DNA of 40,160 nucleotides from Porphyromonas cangingivalis. GTDB lineage: Bacteria > Bacteroidota > Bacteroidia > Bacteroidales > Paludibacteraceae. A model generated the notes under the pieces. That model did no database searches. It was not told where the DNA came from and saw only the letters and a list, made by a program, of their open reading frames with translations. The DNA lies in assembly GCA_945902955.1 (NCBI GenBank), contig CAMDNO010000019.1, positions 1 to 40,160 of the forward strand. The letters run 5' to 3'. Positions 35,223-40,160 of the stretch are shown here, in pieces (the first letter of the stretch is position 1; every line of letters starts with the position of its first letter). The translations under genes and the position numbers were made by a program.

Positions 35223-35543
35223 TTAGAATTCTTCTATTGTTGTATGATTAGGTAGTATGTGCTTAATTAGCAGGTTGTTATTTGAAATATCAAAATCATA
35301 AATAATATACCATGTGGTATTTTTATTGCGCTTATATTTATACACTTTACTACCAAATTGCTTGTGTAGTTGATATTGAGTGCTGGCATGATAATTTGTG
35401 TAGTCAAGCGAATTACAAACTTCATAAATGTCATCTAAGTAGGCAACTGCATGGCTATATTCCAGAGGATGTTTTTCCCATGTAATTAAACCCCAAAAAA
35501 TCTCAATAAGATCTTGTTGAGCCCTTTCACTGTAGTAAACCAT
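35223..35543 (-). CDS. ParE/RelE-superfamily toxin (module 1)
   Basis: A 106-residue small basic protein: MVYYSERAQQDLIEIFWGL forms the usual first strand and helix, a helical middle follows, and the C-terminus has strands KVYKYKRNKNTTWYIIYDFD and NLLIKHILPNHT. This matches the RelE/ParE fold, whose members cut mRNA on the ribosome or poison gyrase. Which activity it has cannot be told. Its ATG overlaps the antitoxin stop by 17 bases, so it is translated together with it. Confidence 0.8.
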   Translation of the reverse strand: MVYYSERAQQDLIEIFWGLITWEKHPLEYSHAVAYLDDIYEVCNSLDYTNYHASTQYQLHKQFGSKVYKYKRNKNTTWYIIYDFDISNNNLLIKHILPNHTTIEEF

Positions 35544-35733
35544 TCTCTTGACATCTTTTCATTAATTCTTTCTTGATGCCTGAAAAAAACTCATCACCAG
35601 TCATATATCCTTCAGGTGGCAAATTTATTTCTGCTTTATTGTTAAACTCTACTTCATGTTGATGTTTGCGCAAATCATTTAAAATGCGTTTGCCAATTGG
35701 AGTTTCATCATTTATTTGAACTGTATGAATCAT
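35527..35733 (-). CDS. Antitoxin of module 1 (PTGR-type family)
   Basis: A 68-residue protein beginning MIHTVQINDETPIGKRILNDL, the same pattern as the antitoxins of modules 2 and 4 (T-x-Q-I-N-x-x-(S/T)-P-x-G-(R/K)-(R/K)-(I/L)-x-x-x-L). The C-terminal half (GYMTGDEFFSGIKKELMKR) is a plausible toxin-wrapping helix. I do not match it to RHH, Phd or XRE antitoxins. Confidence 0.75.
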   Translation of the reverse strand: MIHTVQINDETPIGKRILNDLRKHQHEVEFNNKAEINLPPEGYMTGDEFFSGIKKELMKRCQENGLLQ

Positions 35734-35761
35734 AGCTTCAAATTTTGAAAATTATAAGTTG

Positions 35762-35769
35762 CAAATATA
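35762..35769 (-). promoter_or_regulatory. -7 element of TA module 1
   Basis: TATATTTG followed by CAA on the minus strand, 29 bases before the antitoxin ATG. The gap to repeat copy B (35770-35882) shows nothing further. Confidence 0.65.
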
Positions 35770-35882
35770 CTAAACTTCTTGCTGATAGAATAACAAAATG
35801 CATGTAAATATTGTTTGCGAATAAAATATCGGCTGTGATTCAAGTTTTATGTTGAAACGCATCCGATATAACTATACAAATC

Positions 35883-36056
35883 AATATTCGGAGTGCAACT
35901 CTAAGTCGCGCCCCGAATAGACATAAAAAAACCGAACTTGCCTTGGAATAAAAAGGAAGTTCGGTTTCTAGAGTTTCAGGGTATTTCCACTTGAAATGTA
36001 ACTTTTGCTTTAAATACCGTAAATACACGAAATAGGATATCGAAAGTTACATCGCT
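35883..36056. repeat. TA-locus repeat, copy B
   Basis: Same order of parts as copy A: REP-like hairpin (35886-35919), terminator hairpin with AAACCGAACTT at 35929-35939 and AAGTTCGGTTT at 35957-35967, then the XRE remnant. The hairpin has one unpaired step (GCAACT/AGTCGC), intermediate between copies A and C. Confidence 0.85.
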
Positions 36057-36071
36057 AATTGTAATTGATAT
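35976..36071 (-). pseudogene. C-terminal remnant of an XRE-type antitoxin (copy B), in frame with the module 2 toxin
   Basis: Thirty-one codons plus TGA, reading ISITISDVTFDILF then RVFTVFKAKVTFQVEIP. It lies directly behind the TGA of the module 2 toxin and in the same frame, so only one stop codon separates toxin and remnant. Confidence 0.65.
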
Positions 36072-36374
36072 TCAAATATCTAATGAGCTTGGGATTATTC
36101 GAAGAATAAAAGCAACATCTTTTTCCAACGTGAAAATAACAACCATTTTTTTATAGTTCAATCTTCGAACAAATAAGCCATATTTAAAAAAAGATTTATG
36201 ATTCTGTATTGGATACGAGTCTGCCGAATTTGATAGTAAATCTATTGTAGAGAATAATCCAACAATATACCTTTTGGCAGTCGATGGCGCTTTATAATTT
36301 ACTTCAATGAAGTCAAATAATTTTTGAATATCTTTATTTGATTCTTCTGAAAAAACTATTCTAAATTTATTCAT
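36072..36374 (-). CDS. ParE-like toxin (module 2)
   Basis: A 100-residue ParE/RelE-fold protein: MNKFRIVFSEESNKDIQKLF, a helical pair up to about residue 50, then YPIQNHKSFFKYGLFVRRLNYKKMVVIFTLEKDVAFILRI as the beta sheet, with Arg residues where this family binds its target. It is a clear paralogue of the broken toxin of module 4 (shared FVRRLNYK/YARHVTYK and IIPSSLDI/VIASSLIS). ATGA overlap with the antitoxin. The TGA stop is followed in frame by XRE remnant B. Confidence 0.85.
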   Translation of the reverse strand: MNKFRIVFSEESNKDIQKLFDFIEVNYKAPSTAKRYIVGLFSTIDLLSNSADSYPIQNHKSFFKYGLFVRRLNYKKMVVIFTLEKDVAFILRIIPSSLDI

Positions 36375-36583
36375 ACCTCATCGAAATTCACACCATAGCG
36401 TTTTTTAAATTCAATTTTTACATTATTTTTAAATTCGTCGTAAGTGTATGTTTGACTTGTAAAATCTTCAATTTCAGGTGTATTTTGATAATTCAACTTC
36501 ACAACTTTATGATGTTTTTCTAATTCGCGAACAAGGCGTCTTCCTGTTGGACTTTCTATGTTAATTTGAGCAGTTACTATCAT
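36371..36583 (-). CDS. Antitoxin of module 2 (PTGR-type family)
   Basis: A 70-residue protein, MIVTAQINIESPTGRRLVREL then EKHHKVVKLNYQ, a Thr/Tyr-rich middle and a charged C-terminal helix (YDEFKNNVKIEFKKRYG). The first 35 residues match the module 4 antitoxin nearly position by position. It precedes the toxin with a four-base overlap. Confidence 0.8.
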   Translation of the reverse strand: MIVTAQINIESPTGRRLVRELEKHHKVVKLNYQNTPEIEDFTSQTYTYDEFKNNVKIEFKKRYGVNFDEV

Positions 36584-36608
36584 AATTCTGTACTTTTAGA
36601 GTGAGATG

Positions 36609-36616
36609 CAAATATA
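36609..36616 (-). promoter_or_regulatory. -7 element of TA module 2
   Basis: TATATTTG followed by CAT on the minus strand, 26 bases before the antitoxin ATG. Confidence 0.65.
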
Positions 36617-36683
36617 CTAACATCTTTTGAAATTGACACTTAAACACTGTAAATAATTATTGTAATAATCTCAATCAACCGAA

Positions 36684-36952
36684 CTTCAACTAAGAAATTC
36701 AGCCGATTGAAAAGGTAGTAAACTAATCCTTACCTTTAATGAAGATTTTTTTTGATGGATTTTAATATTCGGAGTGCGACTCTAAGTCGCGCCCCGAATA
36801 GACAAAAAAAAACTGAACTATTCTTGCGATAAAAATGAGTAGTTCGGTTTTCTTGAGTTTCAGGGTATTTCCACTTGAAATGTAACTTTTGCTTTTAACG
36901 CCGTAAATACACGAAATAGGATATCGAAAGTTACATTGCTCGCTTTGTTTTC
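36684..36952. repeat. TA-locus repeat, copy C with 5' extension
   Basis: 36684-36763 is an extension shared with copy D (CTTCAACTAAGAAATTCAGC and, further on, TGGATTTTAATATTCGGAG). 36764-36952 is the core with REP-like hairpin (GCGACTCTAAGTCGC), terminator hairpin AAACTGAACTA/TAGTTCGGTTT (36810-36850) and XRE remnant. Both hairpins carry paired changes relative to copy A. Confidence 0.85.
36860..36952 (-). pseudogene. C-terminal remnant of an XRE-type antitoxin (copy C)
   Basis: Thirty codons between an in-frame TAA (36953-36955) and TGA (36860-36862), reading ENKASNVTFDILF then RVFTALKAKVTFQVEIP. No start codon. Confidence 0.65.
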
Positions 36953-37159
36953 TTATATACGCTACAAAAACACGAGAAGTTGCCCGAAAGTGAAACATTA
37001 AAAAATAAATAATTTTTGAATACAAGTGTTTTTTTGATTTGGAGGTCAGGAAACTTCCTATTTGTTGACCGTAATTAAAGAAACGGACAGCGCTAAGTGC
37101 GAGATCAAATGCTTCAAAGAGCGGGGTCGTGAGCAAGTCAATAATTAATACATATTCAC
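36953..37159. other. Intergenic stretch without a recognised gene
   Basis: This is the unexplained part of the 628-base gap between modules 2 and 3. A minus-strand open frame (about 36762-37196) runs through the repeat and looks accidental. A GC-richer patch at 37078-37135 (AAAGAGCGGGG core) loosely resembles one at 38650-38680 (GAAGAGCGGGAAG) and may be another dispersed repeat. Confidence 0.4.
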
Positions 37160-37189
37160 TTGTGAATTTGAAAAAAGTTTCTAAATTTG
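37160..37189 (+). promoter_or_regulatory. Promoter of TA module 3
   Basis: TTG (37160-37162), 19 bases, then TAAATTTG (37182-37189) followed by CAG, 23 bases before the antitoxin ATG. Confidence 0.7.
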
Positions 37190-37211
37190 CAGTCAATAAA
37201 TTTTAAACATT

Positions 37212-37421
37212 ATGCAAACACTATCACCACAATACATAAAGGATACTGCCGGGCGAAAAATGGTTATTTTACCCGAAAAGGATTATAAAAAGCTACTCGA
37301 CGAGTTAGATGAATTAGATGATATACGCCTTTATGACGCGGCTAAAAAAGAAGATTCAGGCGAACGAATTTCATTTAATGATTATTTAAAAACTCGAAAG
37401 ACAATTAATGTTGGTATATAA
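37212..37421 (+). CDS. Antitoxin of module 3 (RelB/Phd-like)
   Basis: A 69-residue acidic protein: QYIKDTAGRKMVILPEKDYKKLLDELDELDD resembles the Phd/RelB pattern in which a VILP-x-x-x-Y segment is followed by an acidic helix. The C-terminal part (RISFNDYLKTRKT) would contact the toxin. It differs from the antitoxins of modules 1, 2 and 4 and is encoded on the opposite strand. Its end overlaps the toxin start by 14 bases. Confidence 0.82.
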   Translation: MQTLSPQYIKDTAGRKMVILPEKDYKKLLDELDELDDIRLYDAAKKEDSGERISFNDYLKTRKTINVGI

Positions 37422-37665
37422 TATCGTTTTATCAAAACAAGCTCAAAAAACTTTAGATAAGTTTTCGGATATTATTGCAAATCCTATACTAGATGCGATT
37501 AAGGCTTTAGGTCAAAATCCTCGCCCATACGGATTTAAAAAATTAAAAGGAAGAGATGGTTTTAGAATTAGAGTTGGAAACTACCGAGTAATTTATGACA
37601 TTTATGATATTGAACTTGTGATAGATATAATAGCTTTAGGTCACAGAAAAGACATTTACGATTAA
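37408..37665 (+). CDS. RelE-family toxin (module 3)
   Basis: An 85-residue protein with the classical RelE layout: YNIVLSKQAQKTLDKF, a helix ending in NPRPYGFKKLKG, the strand pair FRIRVGNYRVIYDIYD and the end IIALGHRKDIYD. The basic KKLKGRDGFRIRVGNYR region and the C-terminal GHRKDIY match mRNA-interferase members, which cut mRNA in the ribosomal A site. The ATG at 37408 is inside the antitoxin gene. Confidence 0.9.
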   Translation: MLVYNIVLSKQAQKTLDKFSDIIANPILDAIKALGQNPRPYGFKKLKGRDGFRIRVGNYRVIYDIYDIELVIDIIALGHRKDIYD

Positions 37666-37691
37666 TATTTTATGATCTGTAAATAATAAAT

Positions 37692-37730
37692 AAACCGAAC
37701 TTGCCTTGGGATAAAAAGGAAGTTCGGTTT
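37692..37730. terminator. Terminator of module 3, solitary copy of the repeat hairpin
   Basis: AAACCGAACTT (37692-37702) pairs with AAGTTCGGTTT (37720-37730) and a T-run follows. The sequence is almost identical to the hairpin of copies A and B, but neither the REP-like part nor the XRE remnant is present. Confidence 0.85.
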
Positions 37731-37777
37731 TTTTGTAAGTTTAAAACTATCAACAACTATAGGAAGGCTTAAAGTTC

Positions 37778-38083
37778 TTATTTTGAAATCAATGAACTTG
37801 CAATAACACCCTCAATTACAACATTATCGCCCTGAATTGTCTAAATAATAGTATGATTTTTGTAAGTTACATGACGAGCGTATTTTCCATATTGTAAAAC
37901 AAACTTATGCGTAGAAATTGAAATTGAACCAGCTTGAAAGCTTAATTTTTTCATTACAGCAATTATGCCATTCGTGTATCGCAAAGTTGTGAGTGGTGAT
38001 TTTAACTTATATGCTATAAAATCCGTTAATTCATCAAGGTCATTTTGTGCATTTAGCGATACTGCAACCCTAAATTTTTTCAT
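37778..38083 (-). pseudogene. ParE-like toxin with an internal TAG (module 4)
   Basis: Eighty codons (MKKFRVAVSLNAQNDLDEL to YKNHTII) end at TAG (37843-37841), and the same frame continues for twenty more codons (TIQGDNVVIEGVIASSLISK) to TAA at 37780-37778. The extension aligns with the last strand of the intact module 2 toxin (VAFILRIIPSSLDI), and the total of 101 codons matches its 100. The simplest reading is a nonsense change of a Tyr or Phe codon, which leaves a toxin without its C-terminal strand. ATGA overlap with an intact antitoxin. Confidence 0.8.
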
Positions 38084-38283
38084 TTTTTGATGGTGCGAAT
38101 GTCGTAGCCAATTTTTGTTTCAAGCTGATTCCAAATAACTTCTACTGCATTATCTAACGGAATTGCACCAGTTGGTAATTCATTATTATAAGATATTTTC
38201 ACTACGCGACTGTGATTCTCCAATTGTTTAACAATCTTTCTGCCGGTAGGAGTGCTAATATCTATTTGGGCTGTTACTGTCAT
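38080..38283 (-). CDS. Antitoxin of module 4 (PTGR-type family)
   Basis: A 67-residue protein from the ATG at 38283 (MTVTAQIDISTPTGRKIVKQL); an ATG 11 codons upstream is rejected because the paralogues begin at this point and the promoter is close. ENHSRVVKISYNN matches EKHHKVVKLNYQN of module 2. The reading frame is intact although its toxin is broken, so it may survive as an addiction-free antitoxin or a regulator. Confidence 0.8.
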   Translation of the reverse strand: MTVTAQIDISTPTGRKIVKQLENHSRVVKISYNNELPTGAIPLDNAVEVIWNQLETKIGYDIRTIKK

Positions 38284-38313
38284 TCTGCTGTAAATTTTAC
38301 TGATTTGATAATG

Positions 38314-38321
38314 CAAAGATA
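38314..38321 (-). promoter_or_regulatory. -7 element of TA module 4
   Basis: TATCTTTG followed by CAT on the minus strand, 31 bases before the antitoxin ATG at 38283. Confidence 0.6.
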
Positions 38322-38383
38322 CAAACTCAATACGAAATTGACACCAATCTTTTTGATTTTTTTGTTGTAATTAATCAGCTGAT

Positions 38384-38492
38384 CTTCAACTAAGAAATTC
38401 AGCAGATTGAGTAGTCGGTTTACAAATCCAACCTTTAACGAAGATTTGTTTTGTTGGATTTTAATATTCGGAGTGCTACTTGAGTCGCTCCC
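38384..38492. repeat. TA-locus repeat, copy D (extension plus decayed REP hairpin)
   Basis: Shares CTTCAACTAAGAAATTCAGC and TGGATTTTAATATTCGGAG with copy C, then the hairpin GTGCTACTTGAGTCGCTCC, which pairs poorly. Terminator and XRE parts are absent. It marks the left-over outer edge of the repeat region. Confidence 0.75.
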
Positions 38493-38691
38493 ATAATAAT
38501 CGCCGTTTTTAGCTACAGCGTAGCGTAATCTTTGTAGTGTTAATATAATCCCAAACCACCCAAAGGTGCAGAGCACCGGGATATCTTTAATATGCAGAGC
38601 CCAGCTTCCCACCGTACATAAGCGGAGTCAACGCCCAAATCAATGCGAGATTTTACTTTACGAAGAGCGGGAAGCGAGAATTAATTTTAAT
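38493..38691. other. Intergenic stretch with a short hairpin, no gene
   Basis: GGTGCAGAGCACC (38565-38577) is a perfect five-pair hairpin. The stretch is richer in G and C than its surroundings and looks like decayed repeat DNA. No convincing reading frame or promoter was found. Confidence 0.45.
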
Positions 38692-39195
38692 TTAGTCTTT
38701 CAATTCTAAAATCTTAGATTTTTCTTTCTCAAATTCATCTGCTGTGATGACTTTCTCGTCAAGAAGTTGTTTTAACTCACGAAGCCTATCAACCTTAGAT
38801 TTTGAATTGTTTTTAATTTGTTCTGAATCAGAATTTTTATCAATTCCTGTCGAAATTGGCTTCAATTCGTAATTGTGAACAGCCTTATATTTCATTGTCC
38901 ACAAAAATGGTATCCATATTAGAAGTCCACCGATTACAGCTCCTACATCAACCTCCTCATTTTTAGTGAAATCTGAAAATAATGGCACATATCCCTCTTT
39001 TTCAATTTTAACAGATGTTGTGCTTCCTACTATTTTAGAATCTCGATGTCTATAAGGTGTTTCACCTACCATTTCACCATCAACGTATAGTTTTGCATTA
39101 GACGGACTGCTGACAATCGTTGTAGAACTTGAGCAGCTTGCAAATAATATAGCTACTGCCAAAGAAAAACTGATAACTTTATTGATTTTTTTCAT
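38692..39195 (-). CDS. Lipoprotein with PEGA-like and SHOCT-like segments
   Basis: A 167-residue protein with a lipobox (LFASC, Cys at residue 21). Residues about 27-70 resemble a PEGA domain (IVSSPSNAKLYVDGEMVGETP, then VKIEKEGYVPL), followed by a hydrophobic stretch (AVIGGLLIWIPFLW) and, at the C-terminus, a SHOCT-like helical pair (RLRELKQLLDEKVITADEFE). PEGA domains occur in surface or envelope proteins; SHOCT is often found at the end of membrane proteins. Function unknown. Confidence 0.82.
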   Translation of the reverse strand: MKKINKVISFSLAVAILFASCSSSTTIVSSPSNAKLYVDGEMVGETPYRHRDSKIVGSTTSVKIEKEGYVPLFSDFTKNEEVDVGAVIGGLLIWIPFLWTMKYKAVHNYELKPISTGIDKNSDSEQIKNNSKSKVDRLRELKQLLDEKVITADEFEKEKSKILELKD

Positions 39196-39234
39196 AACTT
39201 AATTTTTGTATTAGTACATTTTGAATGAAGAGTT

Positions 39235-39795
39235 TTAAAAAAGCATAAAAATCCCATATTTTAATTTGTTAATTTTAATTTTAGTGTTTTTTGATGAATA
39301 ATATTTACTGTTTGTTTTTTTGTTATAAACAGTTATAGTCCAATTTTCATTATCAAATAATCTGTATATATCTAACAATGGATTTTTTGTTGTAAATCTT
39401 GAATTAAATTTAGATTGCTTTCTTTCTGTGAATAGATATTTAATGTTTTTAGAAACTATGGTTGCTGTATTATTGGATAATCTTATGCTATCTATATCTC
39501 TTATAATTTCGGTATTTAAAAATGAGATATTTACAAAAACTGAATCTTTAATTTTATCTTTATATCTAAATGTTATATCTAAAATTAATCGGTTTTTATT
39601 ATAATCATTAAATGTCAAAGGCTTAATGAAATATTGAATCCCATCTTCGCCCACAAAAAAAGTTTCGAATAAGTTAACTCCTGATTTTGAAGAACCGTTT
39701 TTTTCACTTAAACAACTTGTCATTAAAATAATTAATCCTACAGTTAAAAATAGCGCTAAAAGTGAAGTTTTTGTATTGATTTTTTTTACATTCAT
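39235..39795 (-). CDS. Small lipoprotein of unknown function
   Basis: A 186-residue protein with a long N-terminal hydrophobic segment and lipobox (LMTSC, Cys at about residue 28). The remainder is Lys/Asn/Ile-rich with alternating beta-type strands (YFIKPLTFNDYNKNRLILDI, VFVNISFLN, WTITVYNKKTN), resembling secreted immunoglobulin-like lipoproteins of this phylum. I do not recognise a family. The gene is markedly more AT-rich than the core genes of the window, which suggests recent acquisition. Confidence 0.7.
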   Translation of the reverse strand: MNVKKINTKTSLLALFLTVGLIILMTSCLSEKNGSSKSGVNLFETFFVGEDGIQYFIKPLTFNDYNKNRLILDITFRYKDKIKDSVFVNISFLNTEIIRDIDSIRLSNNTATIVSKNIKYLFTERKQSKFNSRFTTKNPLLDIYRLFDNENWTITVYNKKTNSKYYSSKNTKIKINKLKYGIFMLF

Positions 39796-39798
39796 TTT

Positions 39799-40029
39799 TT
39801 ATTTCTTTAGTTTTATTCTGTTGGATATTTTTGATATATTAAATAAGGAATCTGATATTCCTTTTATATTTGTTAATGTGGATATATAAATAATCGTACC
39901 ATTTTCAAATATACTAGCATATTCTGTTATGTAGAAATTATCTCTTTTATATTTTGAAAAATATGATTTAGAATCATTTTCAAAAGATATTTGACAAATA
40001 TCATTGTTATTTAATTCTACTTTGACAGA
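39799..40029 (-). pseudogene. Headless open frame upstream of the lipoprotein gene
   Basis: A frame of 76 codons plus stop (ends …SDSLFNISKISNRIKLKK) is open from an in-frame TAA at 40032-40030, but has no ATG or GTG near its beginning. Composition matches the lipoprotein gene behind it. It may be the C-terminal part of a truncated gene, or a chance frame in very AT-rich DNA. Confidence 0.35.
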
Positions 40030-40094
40030 TTAAAACGAGAATGTTGTTTCTGTTTATATTGTGATAAAAAACAATGAAATTTAATTGAGGTTTA

Positions 40095-40126
40095 TTTTGG
40101 TATATCACTTATATTTAGTATCTTAG
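40095..40126 (+). promoter_or_regulatory. Promoter pointing out of the window
   Basis: TTTTG (40095-40099), 19 bases, then TATCTTAG (40119-40126), one mismatch from TAnnTTTG. An ATG follows at 40138 and its frame is open to the window end, so a plus-strand gene probably begins here. Confidence 0.4.
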
Positions 40127-40160
40127 CAGTGTAAATAATGAGAGATAAAATGATTAATTC

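Noticed and set aside
36762-37196. A 144-codon open frame on the minus strand between TA modules 2 and 3
   Set aside because: Its 3' third is the TA-locus repeat read in a frame different from the XRE remnant, the translation shows no domain, and no promoter precedes it.
37778-37843. Pyrrolysine or other recoding at the TAG of the module 4 toxin
   Set aside because: No recoding machinery or signal is visible and TA toxins do not use it; a nonsense mutation is far simpler.
34985-38492. Integron cassette array with attC sites
   Set aside because: The array layout and hairpins are suggestive, but I see no integrase gene, no clear RYYYAAC/GTTRRRY core pairs, and the TA modules have their own promoters and mixed orientation. 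Kept only as a general recombination idea.
34985-38492. CRISPR array from the repeated units
   Set aside because: Repeats are about 180 bases, irregularly spaced and contain coding remnants; no cas genes are present.
38280-38612. A 110-codon minus-strand open frame upstream of the module 4 antitoxin
   Set aside because: It overlaps the module 4 promoter and repeat copy D and its translation has no recognisable features.

Overview
The window comes from an AT-rich member of the Bacteroidota, most likely order Bacteroidales. Three things point there: the gene order PorG-like/uppS/bamA/ompH/ompH, the Bacteroidota-type -7 promoter motif TAnnTTTG in front of many genes (some with a TTG-like -33 element about 20 bases upstream), and few Shine-Dalgarno sequences. 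No tRNA, rRNA or CRISPR array was seen.

Layout. 1-991: 5' part of carA (minus strand), cut by the window edge. 1367-6837: envelope-biogenesis operon (PorG-like barrel, uppS, bamA, two Skp/OmpH chaperones). 6972-10104: a small membrane protein, then the agmatine-to-putrescine pair aguA and aguB, split by an orphan MNT-type nucleotidyltransferase whose HEPN partner survives only as a nine-codon stub. 10129-11932: dtd, pssA and a CoA-type Nudix hydrolase. 11926-22692: a surface polysaccharide locus with four GT-A type glycosyltransferases, a Stealth-family phosphotransferase, a fucosyltransferase-like protein, an O-antigen ligase/polymerase-like protein, a Wzi-like outer-membrane protein, a kelch lipoprotein and a GH16-fold protein that has lost its catalytic residues. 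22745-26622: a LOG-family protein, gyrB, tatA and lpxH. 26813-33150: a tetR-tolC-MFP-RND efflux operon. 33492-34949: pepD.

34985-38492 is the most unusual part. Four small toxin-antitoxin modules (three ParE/RelE-like pairs with related antitoxins, one RelB/Phd-like plus RelE pair) are interleaved with copies of a roughly 180-bp repeat. The repeat contains a REP-like hairpin, a bidirectional terminator hairpin and, on the minus strand, the last 30-39 codons of an XRE-type antitoxin. One of the four toxins carries an internal TAG. The right end (38692-40160) holds two lipoprotein genes and a headless reading frame in very AT-rich DNA.

Two further themes run through the window. Short palindromic REP-like elements are scattered between genes; several share a CCCCTTTAGGGG palindrome followed by a G-rich tail, and one of these lies in frame inside aguA. 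Short tandem repeats sit in several intergenic regions, including three exactly adjacent 13-mers that overlap the probable tetR promoter.

All family assignments come from reading motifs and translated sequence; no database search was run.
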